Source: Actinospica sp035712985 (GTDB lineage: Bacteria; Actinomycetota; Actinomycetes; Streptomycetales; Catenulisporaceae). Taken from it: a stretch of 39,157 nucleotides of DNA. Numbering within the stretch: position 1 is the first letter of the stretch; the number at the start of each line of letters is the position of its first letter. Location: positions 1-39,157 of the forward strand of contig DASTAE010000204.1 in NCBI GenBank assembly GCA_035712985.1, read 5' to 3'. The notes under the pieces are model-generated. The model saw only the letters and a program-made list of their open reading frames with translations, was not told the origin of the DNA and did not search any database. This document shows, piece after piece, positions 1 to 6,532 of this stretch. The position numbers were made by a program, and so were the translations under genes.

Positions 1-1
1 C

Positions 2-208
2 CTGGGCGTCTCCGCCTCGAGCCTGTCCCAGCAGTTGGCCGTGCTCCGCCGCTACGGCATCGTCACCACCACCCGCGATTCCGGCAGCGTCGTCTACATG
101 CTGGCCGGCCCCGACGTCTCCGACCTGATGATGTCGGCCCGGAGGATCCTCACCGAGATGCGCGCCTCCCAGCACGACGAGCTCGAGCGTGTGGTCCTGG
201 CCCGCTAG
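2..208 (+). CDS. ArsR-type HTH regulator, C-terminal part (5' end outside window)
   Basis: Reading frame 2 is open from the window edge to a TAG at 206-208, giving 68 residues. The start resembles the recognition helix of a winged HTH of the ArsR/SmtB kind: LGVSASSLSQQLAVLRRYG, followed by a beta-wing-like stretch with TTRDSGSVVYML. In this family the SxxLSxHLxxLRxxGLV pattern contacts DNA. The tail, rich in Met, Arg and Glu, looks like the usual C-terminal dimerisation helix. No metal-binding cysteines are visible in the part present, so the ligand is unknown. The gene enters from the left, so its start, promoter and partners cannot be judged. Confidence 0.8.
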   Translation: MGVSASSLSQQLAVLRRYGIVTTTRDSGSVVYMLAGPDVSDLMMSARRILTEMRASQHDELERVVLAR

Positions 209-260
209 AGGATCCCGCGCAGCACCCCGATCAGCTCGGCGAGGAGCCAGAGCGGCAACA

Positions 261-1769
261 TCATCGCGGGACGCGCGGCGAGGACTCGAGCGCTCTGAGC
301 GCGAGCCACAGGTCATAGACGGCGCTGGGCGACCGCAGCAGCGAACGCTGAAGCAGCGCCTCGCCTCGCGCGAGGCGCTTGCGCACTGCGGAGGCCGAGA
401 GCGAGAGGGCCTGCGCGGTCGGCCCCATGCGGGCGTCGAGGCGAAGCCAGGTCGTGAGCGTCTCCTCGACGCACTCCGGGGCCTCAGGGCCACGCAGAGG
501 CCGGAACTGCCTCTCCGCCCACGCCACGACGTGGGGGAGCGCGAGAAGCTCGTCGAGGGAGGGTGCCGCATCGGGCCGGGGCCGGCCGTGGGCGGCGAGG
601 GCCCGCAACGCGAGAGCCAGTTCCGCCTGATTGCCGATCTGATCCAGATCGACCCCCAGCAGCTCCCGGATCAGCGCGAGACGCGCCGTCAGCGTATTGC
701 GATGGATCTTCAGGTGCGCGGTCGCGCGGGACGAGAAGCTGAGCCAGGACGCCGCGGTCGCCAGCAGTACCGCGCTATCTGGATCCTGCGAACGCCGCGC
801 CCGGTAGGCGAGCAGCGGCGCGAGGAACGACTCCGCCCAGGCCGTCGCCGCGGGGCCGATCGTCAGGGCGAGGTCGGGATGCCCGGCGAACGAGGCGTGC
901 CGCTCGACCCGCTGACGCGCGGCGGCGAGCGCGTGGAAGGCCTGAGCGTAGCCGGTGGCGGTGTCCCGCAAGGTCACGGCGTCGCTCACGCCGATCCAGC
1001 AGGTGGAGGTCACGGCCCGAGGCCATGCCGCGTCCGCCGCGCCGCCCTCGACCGCGGCCGGCGCGAGAACCAGCAGGTGGTCCGCGTACACCGGACACGG
1101 CACGATCCACGCCCCGTCGGCCGCCCCGGCCAGAGCCTGCGCCGCGGCCCCGCGCTTCGCCGACGGCCCCTCGATGACGTACACCTGCAGCGCGTCCGGC
1201 AGCGCGGGAAGCAGCGCCCCCGCGACCTGCCGCGCGGCGGTCACGTGCCCGTTCATCAGCAGATGCAGCACGGCCTCCCGAGTCCGCGCATCCGCGGTCC
1301 GCAGCCGTTCCTCCTGCAGTTGGGCGTGTTCCAGCCTCCAGCACAGGCTGAGGATGGACGTGGCATCCGCGAGCAGTGACGTCAGTTCGGGTGGGACCGG
1401 CCGAGCCGCGACGGCGACGAGAAACGGAGCGCTGAGCTCTGATGATCCATCGAGCGCCAAGACGATGCAGGCGAGCTCCCTCTCGTCGATCACCACGGAC
1501 TTCGACCCTCGCGCCGCGGTCTCCCGTACCGCGCGCCGCACGAGATCCCGCTCCGGAGCACTCAGCGCCAACGAGGGAGGAGAGACGACGTCGCTCGATC
1601 GACTCACGAGAAGGACCGATACCCCGGTCCGCATGCCGAGCCACCGGACCAGTTGCCCCGTGCCGCCCTTTCGCGCGGCACGCTGCATGTCCAGCACGTC
1701 GTCGGCCCGCTGAGTCCGTCCCTCACCGTGCAATTCCTCGCCGCCTTCTTTCCGCTCACTGTGCACCAC
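261..1769 (-). CDS. PucR-like transcriptional regulator with two C-terminal HTH segments
   Basis: This is a 502-aa (longest reading) DNA-binding regulator. Residues from about 40 to 130 look like a GAF-type sensor fold (VSVLLVSRSSDVV, ELACIVLALDG). A middle region follows, then a PucR-type HTH (HLKIHRNTLTARLALIRELLGVDL). A second, more divergent HTH-like block near the C-terminus contains LSLSASAVRKRLARGEALL. Family members control catabolic genes in response to small ligands; the ligand here is unknown. The start is uncertain. GTG at 1769 gives the longest protein, but no Shine-Dalgarno sequence precedes it. GTG at 1697 or ATG at 1688 would leave the three phased repeats (1723-1799) upstream of the gene, which would suit an operator. 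It is divergent from the toxin operon beginning at 2044, so it could control that operon; this is inference from position only. Confidence 0.85.
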   Translation of the reverse strand: MVHSERKEGGEELHGEGRTQRADDVLDMQRAARKGGTGQLVRWLGMRTGVSVLLVSRSSDVVSPPSLALSAPERDLVRRAVRETAARGSKSVVIDERELACIVLALDGSSELSAPFLVAVAARPVPPELTSLLADATSILSLCWRLEHAQLQEERLRTADARTREAVLHLLMNGHVTAARQVAGALLPALPDALQVYVIEGPSAKRGAAAQALAGAADGAWIVPCPVYADHLLVLAPAAVEGGAADAAWPRAVTSTCWIGVSDAVTLRDTATGYAQAFHALAAARQRVERHASFAGHPDLALTIGPAATAWAESFLAPLLAYRARRSQDPDSAVLLATAASWLSFSSRATAHLKIHRNTLTARLALIRELLGVDLDQIGNQAELALALRALAAHGRPRPDAAPSLDELLALPHVVAWAERQFRPLRGPEAPECVEETLTTWLRLDARMGPTAQALSLSASAVRKRLARGEALLQRSLLRSPSAVYDLWLALRALESSPRVPR

Positions 1770-1799
1770 GACACCGCAAGGCGTCTGTCACCGTGCAAT
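1723..1799. promoter_or_regulatory. three phased direct repeats, possible operator
   Basis: The sequence TCAC(C/T)GTGCA occurs three times in the same orientation, starting at 1723, 1756 and 1788. The first and third share 12 bases (TCACCGTGCAAT). The spacings are 33 and 32 bp, about three helical turns, which puts all copies on one face of DNA. The repeats cover the 5' end of the PucR-like gene and face the toxin operon. This suggests autoregulation or control of the divergent operon. No protein binding is shown by the sequence itself. Confidence 0.5.
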
Positions 1800-1844
1800 C
1801 AGTTCCTTCGAGCAGCTCGCAGCCACTCTAAGGTCTGATGTACC

Positions 1845-1895
1845 CGGTACGGCACCAGGTCGGTTCACGGGGGCGCCCGGCCTGGTGCCGTACCG
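1845..1895. repeat. long inverted repeat (19-bp arms, 13-nt loop) between divergent genes
   Basis: The left arm 1845-1863 and right arm 1877-1895 are reverse complements at 18 of 19 positions; the one mismatch would be a G-U pair in RNA. The loop 1864-1876 is G-rich. No T tract follows, and both flanking genes read away from it, so it is not an ordinary terminator for either. It could be a structured leader of the toxin mRNA, a transcription insulator or a dyad operator. The remaining stretch 1896-2043 holds only a weak -10-like TACGAT (2013-2018) and the ribosome binding site of the next gene. Confidence 0.7.
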
Positions 1896-2043
1896 CCGTT
1901 GCGCAAGCGCATCCTCGGGCTCAAGCACCCCATCAATCCCCTGTCGCAACCGTCGCAGGCTATTGAGCGCGTACCCGCCGACCGCGTCATCCCTCGATGT
2001 CGGCCGCTCGTGTACGATCTCTGATAGGGGATGGAGGGGGACC

Positions 2044-2337
2044 ATGGCCACGATCGCTGTCACGTTCGCCGAGGTGGAGGACGGTCGGCAGGCGGTGCTC
2101 ACGCTGTGCAACGAGCTCGCCGAGAACCTGGACAACCTCGAGCACATACTCGCGCCGGTCCGGGCGTCCTGGTCGGGTGCCGCGTCCGAGGGTTTCGAGG
2201 AGACCTACGCGCGATGGCGCGCCGACGCCGAGGCGCTGCACGAGGATCTGACCTGGATCCACTCGATGGTCTGCAACGCGCAGACCAACTTCGCCGCCGC
2301 GCACGCGGCCGTGCTGAGCACGTGGCAGGCCGACTGA
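2044..2337 (+). CDS. WXG100 (ESAT-6-like) family protein
   Basis: A 97-aa, all-helical protein with the W-x-G turn at W43-S44-G45, the hallmark of WXG100 substrates and partners of type VII (Esx) secretion. Length and helix-turn-helix layout are typical. The usual YxxxD/E export signal after the second helix is not obvious at the C-terminus (AAVLSTWQAD), so export may depend on the partner encoded next. ATG 2044 is chosen because GGAGGGGG lies directly before it; longer upstream reading is not supported. The stop overlaps the start of the toxin gene by one base, within TGATG, so the two are probably translated together. No EccC, EccD or other T7SS core genes are in the window, so the secretion machine must be elsewhere. 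Confidence 0.88.
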   Translation: MATIAVTFAEVEDGRQAVLTLCNELAENLDNLEHILAPVRASWSGAASEGFEETYARWRADAEALHEDLTWIHSMVCNAQTNFAAAHAAVLSTWQAD

Positions 2338-4229
2338 TGGCGACGCCTGAGCCCCGGGCCACGGCCGAGGCCCCCACGCCGGCGCCGACCCCCTCCGCCC
2401 CGTCCTCGCCGCAGTCCTCTCCGTCCTCAGGCCCGTCGAACCTGCCCGCGACGACCGGGGGAGGGGGCACCCCGGCGACCAACGGCACCGGGAACCTTCC
2501 CGCGTCGACCGCGCCGAGCCCGAGCGCGACGCCGTCCGCCGCGGGCGGGAATCCGTCCCCGGGAGCGAGCGCCTTCGACCCGACCGCCGCGTGGACCCCG
2601 CCGAACTCCACCGGCGTGTTCGAAGTCGATCCCGAGGAGCTGTGGGCGGCGGCCTCGCAGATCGAGACCGTCCGCGAGGGCTTCCTCGAGGCTGCGCAGC
2701 AGGCGAGCTCGGTGCTGACCGGATCCTGCTTCGACATGGCCGGCAAGGACTTCGTCGGCATGTTCTTCGCGAGCCTCTACGACCCGATCGCGCAGGACAT
2801 GGTCAACGGCATCGGCGATCTGCTGGCCTCGCTCGGCGGCGTGCCCGAGGGCCTGATCACCACGGCCAACAACTACGCGGCCGCCGACGCCGCCTCCACG
2901 CCCGGCGGCAGCGCCCAGCACGTCTCGGTCCCCGCTTACGGCGCCGTGAACCTGCCCCGCCCCGCCCAGTCCAGCGACCACGGCTACCTGGACATCGAGT
3001 CCTTCAGCGGAAACCCCGGGTTCGTCGCGATCAAGCAGATCGGCGACCCGATGCAGTTCCTGATGGACTTCTTCCCCCGCGGCCACCAGGACAAGCTGAC
3101 CGAGGCCGCGACCGCGCTGGAGAGGATATCCGGCGGGCTCAACGACGCCGCCCAGGCACTCGACGAGGCATTGGCCACGATCACCGTCGACAAGGGGATG
3201 AGCAGTTTCGACAAGAAGAACCCCGGGCGCGGGAAGCTGACCGCGAGCCAGGTCGACACCTGGCGGACCGCCATGGTCAAGTACTGCGGCCGGATCTGGG
3301 GCAGCGCCGCGTGGGGGACCGGCAGCCTGCCCGATCACCCGCTCGGCCTGATCGGCAAGTGCGCCGACGAGCTCGCGAAGCTGTGCCGCACGCACATCGA
3401 CGCGATCAACCGGACCCGCGGCGCGCTCGAGGAGCGGCTCGTCGCGGCCGGAGCGGCGGCCGTGCTGGGGGCGCTGCTGGCCGAGGAGACCTTCGGCATC
3501 GCCGAGTGGCTCGCCGAGGAGTTCGACTTCGACTGCCTGATGGACTGCGCCCGCGTCCTGATCGACGAGTACTACCAGCCGATCGAGCAGGCCAAGGACG
3601 CGATCACGGCCCTGTCGCTGCGGTCCGAGCTGGAGGCGGCGCTGCGCGCGGCGCCCACGATGGCCGCGATCGAGGCGCAGTCGGAGCAGATCGGCGACCG
3701 CGCGCTGCACGACTTCACCTACCCCGGCCTGACCGCCACGCCGCCGACCACGCCGAACAAGGGGCAGACGCTCAAGCGCACGCTCAAGCCCTACTCGGGC
3801 CGTGCGTCCACGAACCTGCAGTATCCGATCGACCTCGCCGGGCAGGAGGGGACCGACGGCGCGCACGTCATCGACAACCACGTGGGCAAGACGGACGACC
3901 AGCTGCTGCAGCGCATGGCGGAGAAGGACCCCGACGGCTCCAGCTCCTTCGCCGACCTCGCCACGGCGCAGAGCTTCGTGCAGCAGGACCTGAGCAACCC
4001 CGCGAATTCCGCGGACATCGGCCAGTGGCTGGCTAACATCAATAACGGCACCGCGAGCAGCAACGACACGTTCACGGTGACGCTGCCGACGATCGGAGTG
4101 ACCGGCCGGACGGTCGTGGACCAGAACGGCAGCTACGTCGTGACCGACGCCCACGACGTCACCGCGGTACTCAAGTACGACAAGAACCTCAGCCCGCCGT
4201 TCGTCGTGTCCACCGCCTACCCGAGCTGA
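2337..4229 (+). CDS. polymorphic toxin with WXG-like N-terminus and C-terminal RNase A-like (CdiA-CT type) domain
   Basis: A 630-aa modular protein. Residues 1-90 are rich in Pro, Ser, Thr, Ala and Gly. Residues about 95-190 resemble a WXG100/LXG-like helical trafficking domain (FEVDPEELW onward). A long helical middle follows. From about 505 to 630 it matches the bacterial RNase A-like toxin domain: HVIDNHVGKTDDQLLQRM, SSFADLATAQ, IGQWL, a VTGR strand, and the terminal VVSTAYPS. Family knowledge, from the CdiA-CT RNase A fold, places catalytic residues at an N-terminal His, a following Arg and a C-terminal T-x-Y. The candidates here are H510 or H515, R526, T626 and Y628, all present. The inferred role is cleavage of RNA in competing cells after type VII export. 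The ATG lies in TGATG shared with the WXG100 stop. The next three genes are probably immunity or accessory genes. Confidence 0.85.
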   Translation: MATPEPRATAEAPTPAPTPSAPSSPQSSPSSGPSNLPATTGGGGTPATNGTGNLPASTAPSPSATPSAAGGNPSPGASAFDPTAAWTPPNSTGVFEVDPEELWAAASQIETVREGFLEAAQQASSVLTGSCFDMAGKDFVGMFFASLYDPIAQDMVNGIGDLLASLGGVPEGLITTANNYAAADAASTPGGSAQHVSVPAYGAVNLPRPAQSSDHGYLDIESFSGNPGFVAIKQIGDPMQFLMDFFPRGHQDKLTEAATALERISGGLNDAAQALDEALATITVDKGMSSFDKKNPGRGKLTASQVDTWRTAMVKYCGRIWGSAAWGTGSLPDHPLGLIGKCADELAKLCRTHIDAINRTRGALEERLVAAGAAAVLGALLAEETFGIAEWLAEEFDFDCLMDCARVLIDEYYQPIEQAKDAITALSLRSELEAALRAAPTMAAIEAQSEQIGDRALHDFTYPGLTATPPTTPNKGQTLKRTLKPYSGRASTNLQYPIDLAGQEGTDGAHVIDNHVGKTDDQLLQRMAEKDPDGSSSFADLATAQSFVQQDLSNPANSADIGQWLANINNGTASSNDTFTVTLPTIGVTGRTVVDQNGSYVVTDAHDVTAVLKYDKNLSPPFVVSTAYPS

Positions 4230-4246
4230 GCATGCGAAGGAAGACC

Positions 4247-5392
4247 ATGACCGACGACGAGGCTCTGCGCGCGCTGCTCGGCATCGACGACTCCGGCGCG
4301 CCGACGGCGCAGGCCCGGCAGGCCGTGGCGCTGATCCGCCACCCGCACACGCCGTGGACGTTCAGCGAGCTCGCCGAGGACCGGCTCGGCGCGCTGCTGG
4401 TCGGGCCGCTCGCGCTCAACCTCCGTGGCACCGCGTGGCAGGACCTCCTCGCGAACGAACTGATCGGCGGCGAGCCGACGGGCCCCGACCTTCCCCTGGC
4501 CGAGCGGGCCCGCCGAGCAGGTACCGGCATCGGTCGGCTGGTCGCCGTTCTCAGCCCGCTGATCGACCTCTTCGACGATCCGACGCTCCCGTTCACGAAC
4601 TTCGCCCCCGCGCACACGGAGATCTTGTTCCCCGCCCTCTACGAGCACGCCGAGCTCTGGAGCAACGCCTTCAACGAGTACGCGGTGAGCGCCGATCGCG
4701 ACCTCGCCGAGCGCCGGGCGACCGAGCGCGTGCTGGAGAGCCTCACCGACCCCGACCTGGAGGTCGACGTGGCCGCCCACCTGGTCGGCCAGTTCCGCGA
4801 GGCGGCGATCCTGCTGGCCTCCGGCCGGGCCCCGCAGCTGCTCGACGGGCTACGCGCGCGCGACGTGCCGCTCGAAGGCTGGCCCGCGTGGACCGGCGCG
4901 GTCGCCGACCGCCTGGCGGCCGCCCCGCGTCCGACGATCCAGGCCGTGGCAGCGCTCGACGACGAAGGCGATGCCGAGCTGCCCCGCCGCCTGCGCTGCG
5001 GCTACCGCTACTGGCACGTCTGGGGCACCTACTCGCAGCTCTACGACGCGTTGCTGACCACCGCACCGGCCCTCGCCGAACGTATGCGCGGCTACCTCTA
5101 CATCGGCCGGGAAACCGGCCAGGAGCTCATGCCGCTCCCCGGGATCAGCGAGCTGCCACTCAACGGCTGGGAGCTGAAGACCCTGTTCCCGGAGCTCACG
5201 AACCTCATGGCCGTGCCGGAGCTCGAGTCCTTCGCCCGGGCGCGCATCCCGAGCTCCGCCGGCCTGTCCGCAGTCCTCGGCGAGATCGCCGAACTACAGG
5301 CCCTGGCAGCGGACTCTCCCGTTCCCCTGGCCGATCTGTCCGCGGGATTGCTCCAGCTCGCCGCCGACCCTGACCTCGACCCGGAGCCGTGA
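4247..5392 (+). CDS. unknown 381-aa protein of the toxin operon (possible immunity or chaperone)
   Basis: I do not recognise a family. The protein is soluble, acidic, Leu/Ala-rich and predicted helical, without signal peptide or membrane segment. Near the C-terminus a block beginning LFPELTNL faintly recalls the opening of CdiI-type immunity domains (hydrophobic-P-x-L-x-x-L), but the usual GGY..QD continuation is missing, so I do not call it one. ATG 4247 is preferred over ATG 4232 because AGGAAG (4238-4243) sits just upstream. It starts 17 nt after the toxin stop and ends 1 nt before the 98-aa gene, so it belongs to the same transcript. Position right after an RNase toxin suggests cytoplasmic immunity, a secretion chaperone or an adaptor; the sequence does not decide. 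Confidence 0.75.
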   Translation: MTDDEALRALLGIDDSGAPTAQARQAVALIRHPHTPWTFSELAEDRLGALLVGPLALNLRGTAWQDLLANELIGGEPTGPDLPLAERARRAGTGIGRLVAVLSPLIDLFDDPTLPFTNFAPAHTEILFPALYEHAELWSNAFNEYAVSADRDLAERRATERVLESLTDPDLEVDVAAHLVGQFREAAILLASGRAPQLLDGLRARDVPLEGWPAWTGAVADRLAAAPRPTIQAVAALDDEGDAELPRRLRCGYRYWHVWGTYSQLYDALLTTAPALAERMRGYLYIGRETGQELMPLPGISELPLNGWELKTLFPELTNLMAVPELESFARARIPSSAGLSAVLGEIAELQALAADSPVPLADLSAGLLQLAADPDLDPEP

Positions 5393-5393
5393 G

Positions 5394-5690
5394 ATGCCCG
5401 TCAACCGCACCGCGAGCTTCCCCGACCTGGACACCGCGCAGGCCGTGACCCAGCATGTCGTCGACCTCAACAGAGCCCGTATCCACGGATGGCTCGTCCG
5501 CGAGAGCAGCGAACGGCTGACGCTCACCGGCTACTTCCACGGCGAGGTCACCGGGCTCCTGCAGTCGCGGGCGATGCTCTACGCGGGACGCCCCGCATAC
5601 GAGGTCTGCGGGGCGCGCGTCATCCTGCACCGCGACGACGCGTGGCCGGGCGGCTTCCGGGTCTTCTCCACCTTCCCGATCGAGGCCTAG
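5394..5690 (+). CDS. 98-aa truncated RNase A-like toxin-domain paralogue lacking catalytic residues
   Basis: The protein aligns with the last 95 residues of the toxin two genes upstream. Shared positions include S-F-x-D-L-x-T-A-Q (8-16 versus toxin 537-545), I-x-x-W-L (30-34 versus 561-565), a VTG strand, a V-x-L/H-x-D segment and the terminal ST-P motif. The toxin's N-terminal catalytic block with HVIDNHVGKT and the Arg is absent: the ORF starts where that block would end. At the C-terminus the toxin's T-A-Y-P is replaced by S-T-F-P (S92, F94). All predicted catalytic side chains are therefore lost. It begins 1 nt after the preceding stop and is followed 11 nt later by the CdiI-type gene. 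A decoy, immunity or regulatory role is inferred; a decayed orphan toxin tip is the alternative. Confidence 0.8.
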   Translation: MPVNRTASFPDLDTAQAVTQHVVDLNRARIHGWLVRESSERLTLTGYFHGEVTGLLQSRAMLYAGRPAYEVCGARVILHRDDAWPGGFRVFSTFPIEA

Positions 5691-5701
5691 GAAGCACCGC
5701 C

Positions 5702-6433
5702 GTGGACTCCCAGCAATCCGTGCCGGCCCAGTCGCCCGCGACCTGGTACCGCTCCTTCCACCACCTGCAGCAGCTCCTGGACGCCTACGCGGGCCAGGAG
5801 CCCGATGACGAGCCCGGCAAGCCCAGCGAGGCGCTGATCGGCTACCTGCGCACCGTCATCGTGACCGATCCCGCCGCGCCCGTCCTCGCCGCGGCCCAGG
5901 CGCGCGAACTGGTCGCCAACGGCGTCCTCGACTCGGACGACTTCATCGCGCTGGAGCTGCTGCCCAGGCCCACCGGCCCGAGCGAGCACGACTACTTCGC
6001 CTGGTTGAAGACCGTGGCCGAGCTGTGCGAGGAAGCCGCCGACGCGGGCTATCCGCGCTGGCCGGACACGCCCCCGACGTCCTGGGAGTGGCGCCGGAAC
6101 CATCCGACCCTCCACCAGTTGTTCGCCGGCTACCTGGGCCAGGACTTCGACACCCAGTTCCCGGCCGCCGAGCACGCGGACGACCCCGTCGCCCCCTTCG
6201 TCGCCGCGATCCACGCCTGGGCCGCCACCGCCGACCTCGTCACCCTCACCCGCGCCCTGGCCGAATGCACCCGGCTGACCGCGCTCCACCTCGACCGCGC
6301 GACCCTCGAGACCGCCCTCATCGCGCTCGGCTGCGATGCCGTGCTCCCCGAACCGGCCGACCCCTGGCTTCGCCGGGTCAGCTCCTACCTGTGGGCCCTG
6401 TGCAAGCGGCGCAGCGAGTCCCAGCCCGGCTGA
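5702..6433 (+). CDS. tandem CdiI-type immunity protein
   Basis: A 243-aa soluble protein whose second half matches the CdiI immunity family often found beside RNase A-like CdiA-CT toxins. The signature is HPTLHQLFAGYLGQDFD (134-150), then DDPVAPFVAAI and a Cys/Pro-containing tail ending in WLRRV and an aromatic helix. Residues about 15-115 repeat the same plan in degenerate form: WYRSFHHLQQLLDAYAGQEPDD, a helical middle, PRP, then FAWLKTVAEL. So it is a duplicated CdiI. Typical members are single-domain and about 90-130 aa. GTG 5702 is chosen because TAGGAAG lies upstream; extension further left would overlap the 98-aa gene. Presumed function is binding and blocking the RNase toxin in the producer's cytoplasm. 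It is the last gene of the operon; no strong terminator follows. Confidence 0.85.
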   Translation: MDSQQSVPAQSPATWYRSFHHLQQLLDAYAGQEPDDEPGKPSEALIGYLRTVIVTDPAAPVLAAAQARELVANGVLDSDDFIALELLPRPTGPSEHDYFAWLKTVAELCEEAADAGYPRWPDTPPTSWEWRRNHPTLHQLFAGYLGQDFDTQFPAAEHADDPVAPFVAAIHAWAATADLVTLTRALAECTRLTALHLDRATLETALIALGCDAVLPEPADPWLRRVSSYLWALCKRRSESQPG

Positions 6434-6532
6434 GCCGCAGCTGAACGGCATACTTCCGGTCATCCGCAGCCACCTCCGGTACCGTGTGCGGTTATTGGTG
6501 CCGGACGGCGCCGGGAACGGAGGTGCGCGCGG

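Noticed and set aside
189..1379. 396-aa plus-strand frame opposite the PucR-like gene
   Set aside because: Composition is Arg/Gly/Pro-rich with no family motif, whereas the opposite strand encodes clear HTH motifs.
1723..1799. CRISPR-like interpretation of the three repeats
   Set aside because: The repeats are only 10-12 bp and the unit is 32-33 bp with no cas gene nearby; operator iterons fit better.
1885..2043. Longer N-terminus for the WXG100 protein
   Set aside because: The extra 53 residues are unlike the family, cross the intergenic region, and GGAGGGGG directly precedes ATG 2044.
2031..2336. Start of the toxin at 2031
   Set aside because: This would overlap the whole WXG100 gene in another frame; the Pro/Ser-rich N-terminus begins naturally at ATG 2337 in a TGATG junction.
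2044..6433. Complete type VII secretion locus or prophage
   Set aside because: No EccB, EccC, EccD, EccE or mycosin gene and no phage structural or integrase gene is present in or around the operon.
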